Shown here: positions 1 to 9,201 of the stretch, piece after piece
How the letters are laid out: the number at the start of each line of letters is the position of its first letter
Position numbering within the stretch: position 1 is the first letter of the stretch
DNA from: Yoonia litorea
GTDB taxonomy: Bacteria > Pseudomonadota > Alphaproteobacteria > Rhodobacterales > Rhodobacteraceae
Reading direction: 5' to 3'
DNA length: 64,000 nt
NCBI RefSeq assembly: GCF_900114675.1
Contig: NZ_FOZM01000001.1
Span: 1,240,001 to 1,304,000 of the forward strand
The notes under the pieces: model-generated
What the model was told of the DNA's origin: nothing
Database searches by the model: none
The model's input: only the letters and a program-made list of their open reading frames with translations
Position numbers and translations under genes: made by a program

Positions 1-1187
1 TTACGGCGCAGGGCGTCAAGGTGCTTGATATCGGTCTTGCCGGTACCGAAGAGGTCTATTTCGCGACCAGCCATCTTGAAGCCGACGGCGGGATTGAGGT
101 CACAGCCTCGCATAATCCCATTGGTGACAACGGCATGAAATTTGTCGGCTGTGAAAGCCGCCCTTTGAGCGAAGACCAGTTTGATGCGCTGAAAGTCGCG
201 ACAGCAAAAGCCATGCAATCCGAAATCAGCACGTCAGTTAACAGTGAGTCTGTTTCTGTCCGTGATGTCTTCGCCGACCATCTTGTCTCGCTTGTTGACC
301 CGAAACATCTGCCTGAACTCAAGATCGTAGCGAACGCCGGGAATGGCGTTGCCGGGCCGGCCTTCGATGCCATCATCGACCGGCTGCAGTCTCAAGGTGC
401 CAAGCTGGAGGTCATCCGCGTCAACCACGCGCCGGACCCAAGCTTTCCAAATGGTATCCCGAACCCGCTACTTCCTGAGAACCGCTCAGCCACGGCCTCT
501 GTCGTGACGGCAGAAAATGCGGACCTCGGCATTGCTTGGGATGGTGATTTCGACAGATGTTTCTTCTTTGACCACACCGGCGCATTTGTTGATGGCGAAT
601 ATATCGTGGGCCTGTTGGCCTCGGCGTTTCTTGCGACCCTGCCCGGAGAGACGATCGTCCATGACCCGCGCGTGATCTGGAACACCCAAGACCAGATTGA
701 AAGACATGGTGGTGTGGCCCAAGTGTCGCGCACCGGCCATGCACACATCAAGCGGACTATGCGTGAGGTCAATGCTGTCTACGGCGGCGAAATGTCAGCC
801 CATCACTATTTCAGGGATTTCATGTTCTGCGACAGTGGCATGCTGCCGTGGCTCAAGGTGATCGCGCTGATGGGGCAGACAGGCAAAAGCCTCGCAGCAC
901 TTGTCAGCGAAATGCAGGCCCGTTTCCCGTCTTCTGGCGAGATTAACTTCACCATTCCCAATCCAGCCGGAGCCATCGCGAAGGTCGAGGCCGCATTTGA
1001 AGACGAGGCGCTCAAAGTCGAACATTTCGACGGCCTCAGCATGGCGTTCGACAACTGGCGGTTCAACTTGCGCAGCTCATCAACAGAACCGCTCGTCAGG
1101 CTTAACGTCGAGACGCGTGGTGATGCCGCGCTCCTCAAAGAACGCACAGAGGCTTTGTCCGAAATGCTACGCGACGCATCAGCCTAG
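1..1187 (+). CDS. manB: Phosphomannomutase / phosphohexomutase, 5' end missing
   Basis: Interconverts mannose 6-phosphate and mannose 1-phosphate in the cytoplasm, feeding GDP-mannose and surface polysaccharide synthesis. All the key loops of the alpha-D-phosphohexomutase family are visible: the phosphoserine loop TASHNP, the metal loop DGDFDR, the sugar-specificity loop GEMSAHHYFRDF and the phosphate-binding loop RSSSTEPLVRLNVE. A GTG codon at 21 could be mistaken for a start, but the frame is open to base 3 and the upstream residues match the CpsG/ManB family, so the gene is truncated by the window edge. About 395 residues of a usual 455-500 are present. It is followed by a convergent tRNA-Ser. 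Substrate preference (mannose versus glucose) cannot be fixed from sequence alone; the GEMSAHH loop favours mannose. Confidence 0.9.
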   Translation, partial: TAQGVKVLDIGLAGTEEVYFATSHLEADGGIEVTASHNPIGDNGMKFVGCESRPLSEDQFDALKVATAKAMQSEISTSVNSESVSVRDVFADHLVSLVDPKHLPELKIVANAGNGVAGPAFDAIIDRLQSQGAKLEVIRVNHAPDPSFPNGIPNPLLPENRSATASVVTAENADLGIAWDGDFDRCFFFDHTGAFVDGEYIVGLLASAFLATLPGETIVHDPRVIWNTQDQIERHGGVAQVSRTGHAHIKRTMREVNAVYGGEMSAHHYFRDFMFCDSGMLPWLKVIALMGQTGKSLAALVSEMQARFPSSGEINFTIPNPAGAIAKVEAAFEDEALKVEHFDGLSMAFDNWRFNLRSSSTEPLVRLNVETRGDAALLKERTEALSEMLRDASA

Positions 1188-1216
1188 TCGAGACTTACGA
1201 AATCAAAGGAAGGAAG

Positions 1217-1306
1217 TGGCGGACAGACAGGGATTCGAACCCTGGAGACGGTCTCCCGCCTACACACTTTCCAGGCGTGCGCCTTCGACCACTCGGCCAC
1301 CTGTCC
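1217..1306 (-). tRNA. tRNA-Ser (anticodon GGA)
   Basis: Class II tRNA of about 90 nt read on the minus strand. It begins GGACAGG, has the D-arm GGCCGAGTGG, the anticodon loop CTGGAAA with anticodon GGA, a long variable arm typical of serine tRNAs, the T loop GGTTCGAATCC, and ends TCTGTCC-G-CCA. The CCA end is encoded. The acceptor stem pairs fully apart from one G-U wobble. Confidence 0.95.
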
Positions 1307-1409
1307 GTGGGCGCGGTTTAGCCTTTTCCGCGCGTGAAGTGCAAGACCCTCTTCGGACAAATTTCACTAGACCAAGACTGTATCAAACCCGCCTTTCCGG
1401 CCTTGGCCC

Positions 1410-2060
1410 CTATCTGCGAGGACGCGGTGCCGGTGGGGGTTTGTCCGCGACAGGCTGGCGTGCGTAAAACGTAATATCCTCAGCGTAATACTGATAGCTG
1501 TCGGCGTTCTCGATAGCGAGATTGGGATCGTCCAGCGCCATGATCCGGCATTCGCTGCGCGAGTAACAATGGTCCTCTGTCCGCGCGACCGTCACGAAAT
1601 GCGAGATTTCGTGAATGAGCGTGCCTTCCTGCGTGCCGAAGTCACTCCGCCGACTGCCCGGCCTCAGTTGTGCCATACGCGGCAGATCAAAAAATGATGG
1701 GCAAAGATGCATCCTGTAGGGCTGATCCGAATAGACGAAAGCATATTCACCAACCCCGCATCCGTCAGGTGAAATCTGATCGCATTGCGCTGTCACACGT
1801 CCACGACGCAGGGCAGCGACAATGGATTTGAGGCTTGCGCGGACATGTTCGGCCCGACGCTCCGAATAGGCGCCAAACCATCTTTGGTAGTCGTCGTCGT
1901 CGCGCACAGAAGCACCTGCTTTGACGACCATCTGTTTTGCTGCGTTCAACGACATTTCAATCGCTGTCGTTTCAGCCGGTGTGCAGCCGCGGAAAGTATC
2001 TGCAACTGCCGGTGATGCCGAGAGACCAATCAGAAGAGCAAGGACAAGACCGACGCGCAT
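1410..2060 (-). CDS. Secreted M35-like (aspzincin) zinc metallopeptidase
   Basis: About 216 residues when started at the ATG that opens a clear signal peptide (MRVGLVLALLIGLSASPAVA, cleavage after AVA); a longer frame would run into alaX, so this start is chosen. The protein carries HEISH, a HExxH zinc-binding motif, followed by a second acidic region and NADSYQYYAED, which resembles the NADSY signature at the end of deuterolysin/lysine-specific metalloendopeptidase domains (M35). Four to six cysteines suggest disulfides. It probably acts in the periplasm or outside the cell. The gene starts 2 bp after the alaX stop and is the last gene of the trgA-to-peptidase run. Substrate unknown. Confidence 0.75.
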   Translation of the reverse strand: MRVGLVLALLIGLSASPAVADTFRGCTPAETTAIEMSLNAAKQMVVKAGASVRDDDDYQRWFGAYSERRAEHVRASLKSIVAALRRGRVTAQCDQISPDGCGVGEYAFVYSDQPYRMHLCPSFFDLPRMAQLRPGSRRSDFGTQEGTLIHEISHFVTVARTEDHCYSRSECRIMALDDPNLAIENADSYQYYAEDITFYARQPVADKPPPAPRPRR

Positions 2061-2062
2061 AT

Positions 2063-2779
2063 CTATTCCAGATGCAAATAGACCCGCCGGTTCTGGCGGC
2101 CCTTCTTTTCGATCTTGCCAAGGCGCACGGTCCCGATCTCTGAGGTATTGGCGACATGTGTCCCGCCACAAGGCTGCAGGTCTGCCGTCTCTGACCCCAC
2201 ACCAATGCGGATCAACCGGATTTTGCCTGATCCACGCGGCGGCTGAACCGACATTGTTTTCACCAGGTCAGGTTGGGCATCGAGCTCTTCCTCGGTGATC
2301 CACTCTTCCGATACATCCATATTGCAAGCAATCAGGCGGTTCAGATCATCTTCGAGCGCGCCCTTGTCTTCGGGTGCCTCAGGCATGTCAAAGTCAAGCC
2401 GACCTTTTTCCGGCGCAATCGAGCCGCCTGATACGGGCAAGGGGATCACCACCGACAACAGATGCAGGGCCGTATGAACGCGCATGTGCCGGTAACGGCG
2501 GTCCCAATTGATGATCTGTTTCACCTCTTGTCCGACAGGCGGAAGCCCTGCCGGTTCTGCCGGGATCAGAATGATCGCATCCCCCTCGCCTTTCACGGCT
2601 GTCGCGATGGCGATCTCGCGGGTCCCCCAATGCAGTGTTCCGCTATCACCCGGCTGCCCACCGGAGGTTGGATAGAACAGTGAGCCATCAAGTATGATGC
2701 CGCCCTCTTCGGTGATCGCTGTGACCTTGCCAAAGGCCTCGCGCGCATAGGCATCCTTACGAAACAGCAGTTCGGTCAT
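2063..2779 (-). CDS. alaX: Alanyl-tRNA editing protein AlaX
   Basis: Free-standing editing domain that hydrolyses mischarged Ser-tRNA(Ala) or Gly-tRNA(Ala). The 238 residues match the AlaRS second additional domain: FYPTSGGQPGDSG near the N terminus, the zinc ligands HMRVHTALH (HxxxH), and CGGTHVANTSEIG (CxxxH) near the C terminus. It lacks aminoacylation and anticodon regions, so it acts in trans on tRNA in the cytoplasm. It starts 5 bp after the stop of the mechanosensitive channel gene and is probably cotranscribed with it. The complete AlaRS with its own editing domain is also encoded in this window. Confidence 0.92.
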   Translation of the reverse strand: MTELLFRKDAYAREAFGKVTAITEEGGIILDGSLFYPTSGGQPGDSGTLHWGTREIAIATAVKGEGDAIILIPAEPAGLPPVGQEVKQIINWDRRYRHMRVHTALHLLSVVIPLPVSGGSIAPEKGRLDFDMPEAPEDKGALEDDLNRLIACNMDVSEEWITEEELDAQPDLVKTMSVQPPRGSGKIRLIRIGVGSETADLQPCGGTHVANTSEIGTVRLGKIEKKGRQNRRVYLHLE

Positions 2780-2784
2780 CAGGG

Positions 2785-5163
2785 TTACTCTTTCAGCACT
2801 TCGGGATTGCGCAGCCAGATATCGCGCTGCGCAAATGGGATTTCGATCCCAGCTTCGGCGAACTTCTTGGCGATTTCATGGTTCATCTCGGATTTCGCCG
2901 CCAGGACATAATTGACGTCGCGCAGGATGGCACGGATTTCAAAATCAAGGGAATCCGCACCAAAGCCTTGGAACAGGATTGCCGGCGGCGGATCGGCAAC
3001 GACAAGCGGATGCGCCTCTGCCACGTCTTGCAGGATTTTCGTCACCTTCTCGGTGTCGGTGCCGTAGGCAACACCCACCGGAACAATCACGCGCCCGACA
3101 AGGTTGCCACGCGTCCAGTTCGTCACCTGTCCGCTGACCAGATCAGCATTCGGAATAATCACGTCACGTCTGTCAAATGTCTCGATCCGTGTGGAGCGGA
3201 CCGAAATTGCACGCACGTATCCCATCTGGCCGCCAACTTCGATCCAGTCGCCTTCTGAAACAGGACGCTCGATCAGCAGGATGATCCCCGACACAAAGTT
3301 CGACACAATATTCTGCAAGCCAAAGCCGATCCCCACAGACAACGCGCCCGCGACAATCGCAAGGTTGCTAAGGTCAAGCCCTGCACTTGTGATGGCAAAG
3401 ATCGCGGCAAGCACAATCCCCACATAGCCAAAGCCAGCGACCACCGCGTTTTGCGCGCCAAGATCAAGACGGGTGCGCGGCAGGACGGACCTGCGCAACA
3501 TGCCTTGAATGAAACGCGTCAGCAGGTAGCCAAAGACAAATACGAAGGCAAAAAGCAGGAAGTCCGTCGGCGAAAGCCTTGTTTCACCAATCGAAAATCC
3601 TTCCTGAAACCGTGCCCAAAGCTCAAGCAGGTCATCGACCCGTGCACCCCAGATCAATGCAAAAAGCGGAAGGCTCAGCATATAAAGAGTGAATGTCACG
3701 AAAACCGGCAGCAGCGCATAAAGCCCGCGGTCTTCTTCATCTTCAGGTGGCTTTTCGAGCAGATCATGGCTGATCCGCTGAATCAGAAACACCACAGCAA
3801 TCAGACCAAGCGACAGGATTGACGCCGACATCAGATTGACGGCGGCAAAATTGAAACCGATGGCCCCGATGGCGGGCGACAGGATCGCGACCACTGTGCA
3901 ATACCGCCCGATCAGTCCGCGCGACCGGCCTGCAGCGGGCACACCGTCATCGTTGCTTTCAGGAGGTGTCTGGATGACACGACCCAGCAGCCAAAGCAGG
4001 ATGCCCAGGATCACCAATACGGGCCACTCAGATGCTGCTGTCGCTGCCTCCGACATCTCCATGGTCCGCAGACCAGCAGACACCAGAACCGAAATCGCAA
4101 GAACCCATGCGATCGTCAGCGTATAGCGGCGACCAGCGGCACGCGTGGCTTCATCGTAGCTGAGATAGCCCCCCTGCGCGCCCAGCGGAAAAACATGGCG
4201 CGACACCCACCACCCGAAAACAGCACAGAAACCGGCCGCCGGGATTGCATCCACCATGTCAGCGCCACGCAGGCCGAAAATGCCCAGTTGCTCAAGACCT
4301 TCAGTCAGGGCAACCAGCCCCAGAAGAGGCACCGCAATCTGCACGAATGACACGGTAAAGCGCATCAAAGGCACCCAGCGTCCCTGCCGGGCCGAGAGTG
4401 AGTTGCGCCAGCGCGTCATGTAATTGCGCCCGACTGAAACAAGCAGCAGGCCGCCAATGAAATAAAGTGCTGCACGCGGCAGGACCTTGATCAGATTGCC
4501 AGTGTCCAGACCAACGCCAATACCAACAGCAAGCTCTGTGCCCACCACAGCGAACAGGTTCACAACCGCTCCAACAGCTTCAGCAATCGCCGTCGGCTGC
4601 AAAGGTGTTGGCCCGCGTTCTGTCAGCTCTTCTGTTTCGCGTTGCAGGACGCGCGCATCGAATTCCCTGATCAACCCGTCAGCGCGCGCATGTGCTTCTT
4701 CGGCCAAAAGACGGGGCGCAATGATATTCTGCCGTTGTTCTTCAAGTTCGGCCCGGCGGTCTGCAACAGACGGGGCTTCCTCGCCGCTTTCGGGAACCGG
4801 GCCAAGTGCCGCGATCTGTGCATCAACCGTGGCAAGCCGACCTTGATTGGCATCGGCCTCCGACAAAAAGAAATCCCGCCAGAACACCAGCTCTGCCCGC
4901 AACCGGCTGATGGCAAAGAGCGACGCATCCTCGTTGGACGCCAACGCTTCGGCACGTTCGGCAAGCTGCGCAAATTCATCGGGCTGGACCTCGCCACCCT
5001 CTGTTGGTGTCGCATCCTCTGGGATTGCTACCTGAGGCGCGGCCTCGTCAGATGTTTGGGCCGTTTCTGTCGTTTCTTCCGGTGCGTTCTGGGCAACGGC
5101 ACTCACTGGCGCACCAGCAAGAAACAGGAGCACCCAAAGAACGCGAAGGCAGCGCGCGATCAT
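2785..5163 (-). CDS. MscS-family mechanosensitive ion channel, large (DUF3772) type
   Basis: A 792-residue inner-membrane channel. A signal peptide (cleavage near VSAVAQ) leads into a periplasmic coiled or helical region of about 170 residues resembling DUF3772, then many transmembrane helices (about residues 200-560), and the conserved MscS pore and beta domain (SVGIGFGLQNIVSNFVSG, then ERPVSEGDWIEVG and DRRDVIIPNADLVSGQVTNW). The family releases solutes when turgor rises. The start overlaps the cysK stop by 4 bp (ATGA), so translation is probably coupled. Its location in a trg/cys cluster suggests a role in envelope or osmotic stress, but that is inference. Confidence 0.9.
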   Translation of the reverse strand: MIARCLRVLWVLLFLAGAPVSAVAQNAPEETTETAQTSDEAAPQVAIPEDATPTEGGEVQPDEFAQLAERAEALASNEDASLFAISRLRAELVFWRDFFLSEADANQGRLATVDAQIAALGPVPESGEEAPSVADRRAELEEQRQNIIAPRLLAEEAHARADGLIREFDARVLQRETEELTERGPTPLQPTAIAEAVGAVVNLFAVVGTELAVGIGVGLDTGNLIKVLPRAALYFIGGLLLVSVGRNYMTRWRNSLSARQGRWVPLMRFTVSFVQIAVPLLGLVALTEGLEQLGIFGLRGADMVDAIPAAGFCAVFGWWVSRHVFPLGAQGGYLSYDEATRAAGRRYTLTIAWVLAISVLVSAGLRTMEMSEAATAASEWPVLVILGILLWLLGRVIQTPPESNDDGVPAAGRSRGLIGRYCTVVAILSPAIGAIGFNFAAVNLMSASILSLGLIAVVFLIQRISHDLLEKPPEDEEDRGLYALLPVFVTFTLYMLSLPLFALIWGARVDDLLELWARFQEGFSIGETRLSPTDFLLFAFVFVFGYLLTRFIQGMLRRSVLPRTRLDLGAQNAVVAGFGYVGIVLAAIFAITSAGLDLSNLAIVAGALSVGIGFGLQNIVSNFVSGIILLIERPVSEGDWIEVGGQMGYVRAISVRSTRIETFDRRDVIIPNADLVSGQVTNWTRGNLVGRVIVPVGVAYGTDTEKVTKILQDVAEAHPLVVADPPPAILFQGFGADSLDFEIRAILRDVNYVLAAKSEMNHEIAKKFAEAGIEIPFAQRDIWLRNPEVLKE

Positions 5164-6188
5164 ACGTCCTCAAAAACAGTGGGGACGTTCACGTCCCTTT
5201 CCAGCCAAGCCGGAACAGGCAGATCCTTGCTGCGCAGAAATTCTGGATTGAAGATCTTGGATTGATAGCGCGTGCCATAGTCACAAAGGATCGTCACAAT
5301 CGTATGTCCCGGCCCCATATCGCGCGCAAGACGCATGGCCCCGGCGATGTTGATCCCGGTCGACCCACCCATGCAAAGCCCTTCGTTCTCAAGAAGGTCA
5401 AAGATAATCGGCAGCGCTTCTGCGTCAGGAATTTTGTAAGCAAAATCAGGCGTAAAGCCTTCAAGGTTCGCCGTGATCCGGCCTTGTCCGATACCTTCTG
5501 TGATGCTGTCTCCAGACGGTGGAACCTCGCCGGTGAAAAGCTTGTAGAGACCGGAGCCGTCAGGATCGGACAAACCGACCTTCACCCCTTTGGGCTGCAG
5601 ATACGCACCCACACCAGCCAGCGTGCCGCCGGATCCGCAGGCACAGGTGAAGCCGTCAACCTTGCCGCCTGTCTGTTCCCAGATTTCTGGTGCCGTTGTT
5701 TCGATATGGGCCTGCCGGTTTGCGACATTGTCGAACTGGTTGGCCCAGATCGCGCCATTGGGTTCGGTCTTGTTAAGCTCGGCTGCAAGGCGCGCTGAGT
5801 ATTTCACATAGTTATTCGGATTGGCATAGGGCACCGCGGGAACTTCGACCAATTGCGCACCTGCGACGCGGATCATGTCCTTCTTTTCCTGACTTTGCGT
5901 CTCAGGAATAACGATGACGGTCTTGAACCCCATGGATGCACCGACAAGCGCCAGTCCGATGCCGGTATTTCCCGCTGTCCCTTCGACAATTGTTCCACCA
6001 GGCTTCAAGTCGCCTCGCGCAATGGCATCCTTGATCATAAAGAGCGCCGCGCGATCCTTGACGGATTGACCGGGGTTGAGGAATTCCGCCTTGCCAAGAA
6101 TGGTGCAACCTGTCGCCTCCGAGGCGGCACGCAGCTTGATCAATGGCGTGTTGCCGACTGCATCGGCCAAATCGTTACGAATGGTCAT
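5160..6188 (-). CDS. cysK: Cysteine synthase A (O-acetylserine sulfhydrylase)
   Basis: PLP enzyme that forms L-cysteine from O-acetylserine and sulfide in the cytoplasm. The 342 residues show the PLP-lysine region NPGQSVKDRA, the substrate loop EGTAGNTGIGLA and the phosphate-binding GSGGTLAG. It is slightly longer than E. coli CysK and belongs to the type often found in Rhodobacteraceae beside trgAB. From established knowledge, trgAB and an adjacent cysK contribute to tellurite resistance in Rhodobacter sphaeroides; the same gene order here suggests the same context. The gap to trgB is 73 bp, so it may have its own promoter. Confidence 0.93.
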   Translation of the reverse strand: MTIRNDLADAVGNTPLIKLRAASEATGCTILGKAEFLNPGQSVKDRAALFMIKDAIARGDLKPGGTIVEGTAGNTGIGLALVGASMGFKTVIVIPETQSQEKKDMIRVAGAQLVEVPAVPYANPNNYVKYSARLAAELNKTEPNGAIWANQFDNVANRQAHIETTAPEIWEQTGGKVDGFTCACGSGGTLAGVGAYLQPKGVKVGLSDPDGSGLYKLFTGEVPPSGDSITEGIGQGRITANLEGFTPDFAYKIPDAEALPIIFDLLENEGLCMGGSTGINIAGAMRLARDMGPGHTIVTILCDYGTRYQSKIFNPEFLRSKDLPVPAWLERDVNVPTVFEDV

Positions 6189-6261
6189 CTCTCGCCCCTA
6201 AACTCTCCGCTTACAGGTGTAGGCGTCGCGCCAGCAAGGATCAAGGTGCGCCCCCGCGCAA

Positions 6262-7383
6262 TCAGCCTGCGTGGTCCCGAAACCGATCACGGTTGCGTTC
6301 CAACCAGTAAATCAGGTGCAATGCGGGTGCTGTCGCAATCTCGCCGGTATCTGCCAGTCGCAGCGCTTCGGCGTAATCGACGGGGTGCAAACGCAAGTCT
6401 TCGGCTTCCGAATCCAACCCGCCCAGATAGGGCGTCTGATGAGGTAAATCGCAGAGCCCCAGAAACGTGTAGAAATAGTCGGTCACGTTTCCCGGTGAGA
6501 TATAAAAGTTGCCGGCAGGATGCAGAGTGACATCTGTCAGACCGGCTTCCTCCTCAGCTTCCCGCAGTGCTGCTCCTTCAGGGGTTTCTCTGGCATCAAT
6601 GATGCCTGCAATCGGCTCCAGCATCCAAGGGTTCGGATCCTGCCTCAGCGCAGGGCCAATGCGGGTCTGTTCCACCAAAAGCACGCGATCCCGCTTCGGG
6701 TCATAGGGCAGCACGAATGTGGCATCGATCCCCCAGAAGGCCTCCCGCCGCAGGTCATCGGCCCGCGTGCCATCAAAGCGCCGGTGCGACATGTTGAAAC
6801 TCTGGTAGCGAAAGAACTGCCCATGCGGCGGTGAAAGTGGCTGAAGCTGCAAGTCTCCGGTTTCGGGCTCATATCTGCGCGTTGCCGGTGCGGCGGACGC
6901 TCTGAATTTTGCCCACGCCCGGGCCTCGATCATTGGCCACATTGTTCGCAGCATGCCCTGATCGGGCAGAGGATCATGCGCGAAAAGCTCTTGCGCGGCC
7001 AGAACACCAGGCACTAGATGCCCCGCCTCCCAGCTGGTCAGTGACCAGGCGCCATCACCGGCCACCAAATCATCAGGCGGCATATAGACCAGGACGTCAA
7101 CTGGACCGTCCTCGGTTGTGACCGTGACTGGCTCTGTCCGGTAGCCAAAAGCCCCTTCGTAAAGATCAAGCCGCGCGATCTGCTGATGCGTCAGGTTGCG
7201 CCAGATGACACCTTCTGCGCGTTGCCCATCAGATGCGGCACGGATGAATGGGACGACATTGCCCTTCAGCGGAAAGACGGCAAAACCCTCAAGATATGCG
7301 GTGACTGGATCAAGTGGTCCGTCTCCTGCCACAGCCGCCATCAGCGCAGTGGAGCGCAACGTCCCGTAAACAAAAAGGTCCAT
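6262..7383 (-). CDS. trgB: TrgB-like protein: GGCT-like domain fused to a NUDIX (ADP-ribose pyrophosphatase type) domain
   Basis: A two-domain protein of 373 residues. The N-terminal part begins MDLFVYGTLRS, the hallmark of the gamma-glutamylcyclotransferase/AIG2 fold. The C-terminal half (about 195-373) is a NUDIX hydrolase with an intact Nudix box: G-x5-E-x7-REAEEEAGL from about residue 260, preceded by an NDP-sugar type strand arrangement (VLLVEQTR). The likely reaction is hydrolysis of ADP-ribose or a related nucleotide. Position directly after trgA and before cysK supports TrgB. The 3-bp gap to trgA implies cotranscription. The true substrate in tellurite or redox stress is unknown. Confidence 0.85.
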   Translation of the reverse strand: MDLFVYGTLRSTALMAAVAGDGPLDPVTAYLEGFAVFPLKGNVVPFIRAASDGQRAEGVIWRNLTHQQIARLDLYEGAFGYRTEPVTVTTEDGPVDVLVYMPPDDLVAGDGAWSLTSWEAGHLVPGVLAAQELFAHDPLPDQGMLRTMWPMIEARAWAKFRASAAPATRRYEPETGDLQLQPLSPPHGQFFRYQSFNMSHRRFDGTRADDLRREAFWGIDATFVLPYDPKRDRVLLVEQTRIGPALRQDPNPWMLEPIAGIIDARETPEGAALREAEEEAGLTDVTLHPAGNFYISPGNVTDYFYTFLGLCDLPHQTPYLGGLDSEAEDLRLHPVDYAEALRLADTGEIATAPALHLIYWLERNRDRFRDHAG

Positions 7384-7386
7384 GCT

Positions 7387-7827
7387 CTAGGGAAACCGCT
7401 GGCCGACAAATTCGGTCATCCAGGCGCAAATCATGCCGCCCACAATAACCGTGACGATCAGTGAGACGCTGTAAAATTGCACAGCATATTCGGCCATAAG
7501 GTTGAACGTGTCGATAATCGCCTCCGTCGGCCCGCTGTAGCGCAGGCGCATGGAGTTCTTGATCATCTGCTCAAAGGCAAGCGCGAAGACCAGACAAAAC
7601 GCAATAGCGGCCCCTGCAGTCAGGCCAATCCCCGTGGCCGCGTTATAACCCCTGCCCGCCCGCGTGCCGCAGATACGCCAGCCGATAAAGATGCTGATGA
7701 GCAAAGCCGAAGGGAACCAGAAATCCGGTGGTCGGGACTCAGGAAAGAACGGGACCGCGAGTGTGGCGATATACCAGCCGAATAGTCCGAATATAACGGC
7801 TCCGGCGAGGCGTCCTGCTGTGGGCAT
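7387..7827 (-). CDS. trgA: TrgA-family inner-membrane protein
   Basis: A 146-residue protein with about four hydrophobic segments (starting with MPTAGRLAGAVIFGLFGWYI and ending with a helix around VSLIVTVIVGGMICAW). It resembles the TrgA family found in Rhodobacteraceae, first described from a tellurite-resistance locus of R. sphaeroides. Start chosen at the ATG that precedes the first helix. It is the first gene of the trgA-trgB-cysK run. No enzymatic motif is visible; its biochemical role is unknown. Confidence 0.8.
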   Translation of the reverse strand: MPTAGRLAGAVIFGLFGWYIATLAVPFFPESRPPDFWFPSALLISIFIGWRICGTRAGRGYNAATGIGLTAGAAIAFCLVFALAFEQMIKNSMRLRYSGPTEAIIDTFNLMAEYAVQFYSVSLIVTVIVGGMICAWMTEFVGQRFP

Positions 7828-7868
7828 CGGTTTACGTCCTCCGTCTGCCCCGCACGCGCCCCTTTGCC

Positions 7869-9077
7869 TTAGGCCGGACGCGTCACGGTGATCTGCGTTA
7901 CGTCGCAGTTTCGGCTATCAAATGTCGCGGCACAAGAGGTCAGATAAAAATCCCACATCCGCTTGAAGCGTTCATCAAATCCCAAAGCGGCAACCTGATC
8001 CCACTTTTCGTTGAAAGTATCGTGCCACCGCCGCAGGGTCAGCGCATAGCTTTTGCCGAATTCTATCGACCCTTGCACGTCCATACCGGCCTGCTCAACC
8101 TGTTTGCGCAGGACAGACGGGCTCGGCAACATGCCCCCTGGAAAAATATATTTCTGAATGAAATCAACAGTTTTCCGGTAGCTTTCAAAGCGTTCATCCT
8201 TGACCGTGATGATCTGCAAGGTGGCATTCTTGCCAGGTTTCAGGCAGTCATGCACGGTCTTGAAATATGTGGGCCAGTATTGCTCGCCCACGGCCTCGAA
8301 CATCTCGATGCTGGCGATGCCGTCATAGCGGCCCGTTTCATCGCGGTAGTCCTGCATCTTGATCTCGACCATATCGGACAAGCCCGCTTTGGCCATGCGC
8401 GCAACCGCGTAGTCATGTTGTTCACGGCTGATGGTCAGCCCCGTGACCTTAATCCCGCGTTCCTTCGCGGCATATTCCGCAAAGCCACCCCAGCCGCAGC
8501 CGATTTCCAGAACATGATCACCCGCTTTCGCACCCATCTGATCAATCATGCTGGCATATTTGGCCGTCTGCGCAGCTTCCGTGCTTTCCTGACCGGTCGT
8601 AAAGATGGCCGATGAATAGGTCATCGTGTCGTCAAGCCAGAGACTGTAGAAATCATTTCCAAGGTCATAGTGATAGCTGATGTTCTTGCGGGCCTGTGCT
8701 TTGGAGTTGCGCTGCATCCAGAACCGCAGACGCTCGTAGAACTGCACCAGCTTCTGTCCCGGAAACCCGTCATAGATATGTTCGGCCTCGTCGTGCATGA
8801 AATCCATCAGGGCCATCAGGTCCGGTGTCGTCCACCAGCCATCAAGATAGGCATCGGAAAACCCAAGATCGCCTTCGCGCACAGTGCGAGCAAAGACATC
8901 AGGGTTGTGCACATGGATTTCGGCCACATATCCGGGCTGTGATCCTTCGGCGCGGAAATGACGACCGTCCGGAAGGATCACATCAATCCGCCCTTTCTTG
9001 AGGTCTTTGGCTTGATCAAAGACCCGTGCAAAATAACGGGGCAGACCTGACTGGCCTTCGGTACTGGTCAAAATCAT
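7869..9077 (-). CDS. cfa: Cyclopropane-fatty-acyl-phospholipid synthase
   Basis: SAM-dependent methyltransferase that adds a methylene group to unsaturated acyl chains of membrane phospholipids. About 402 residues; the SAM site VLEIGCGWGGFAEYAA, the following GLTISREQ and the aromatic region YFKTVHDCLKPG are typical of CFA synthases. In-frame TTG and ATG codons lie upstream (9110 and 9095), but the ATG at 9077 has an AGGA 6 bp before it and is preferred. It lies next to photolyase. In R. sphaeroides a cfa and a photolyase gene belong to the singlet-oxygen sigma-E response; I did not find a clear sigma-E promoter here. Confidence 0.9.
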   Translation of the reverse strand: MILTSTEGQSGLPRYFARVFDQAKDLKKGRIDVILPDGRHFRAEGSQPGYVAEIHVHNPDVFARTVREGDLGFSDAYLDGWWTTPDLMALMDFMHDEAEHIYDGFPGQKLVQFYERLRFWMQRNSKAQARKNISYHYDLGNDFYSLWLDDTMTYSSAIFTTGQESTEAAQTAKYASMIDQMGAKAGDHVLEIGCGWGGFAEYAAKERGIKVTGLTISREQHDYAVARMAKAGLSDMVEIKMQDYRDETGRYDGIASIEMFEAVGEQYWPTYFKTVHDCLKPGKNATLQIITVKDERFESYRKTVDFIQKYIFPGGMLPSPSVLRKQVEQAGMDVQGSIEFGKSYALTLRRWHDTFNEKWDQVAALGFDERFKRMWDFYLTSCAATFDSRNCDVTQITVTRPA

Positions 9078-9201
9078 AGGCGTTCCTGTCGTCATCTTGA
9101 TAGCGGTCAACCCATGCCGCGTTTACTCACTGTCAACCTAACTTGTCATACGGCGAAGTCACGGTAAACGTTCAAAAATATTCCGGCAAGGCAGGGTCCC
9201 G

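Noticed and set aside
901..1467. Plus-strand open frame crossing the tRNA-Ser
   Set aside because: Its translation includes the well-known artefact of tRNA-Ser read in antisense (QGFEPWRRSPAYTLSRRAP); no gene.
9111..9201. Sigma-E promoter before cfa
   Set aside because: No TGATC-like -35 with suitable spacing was found.
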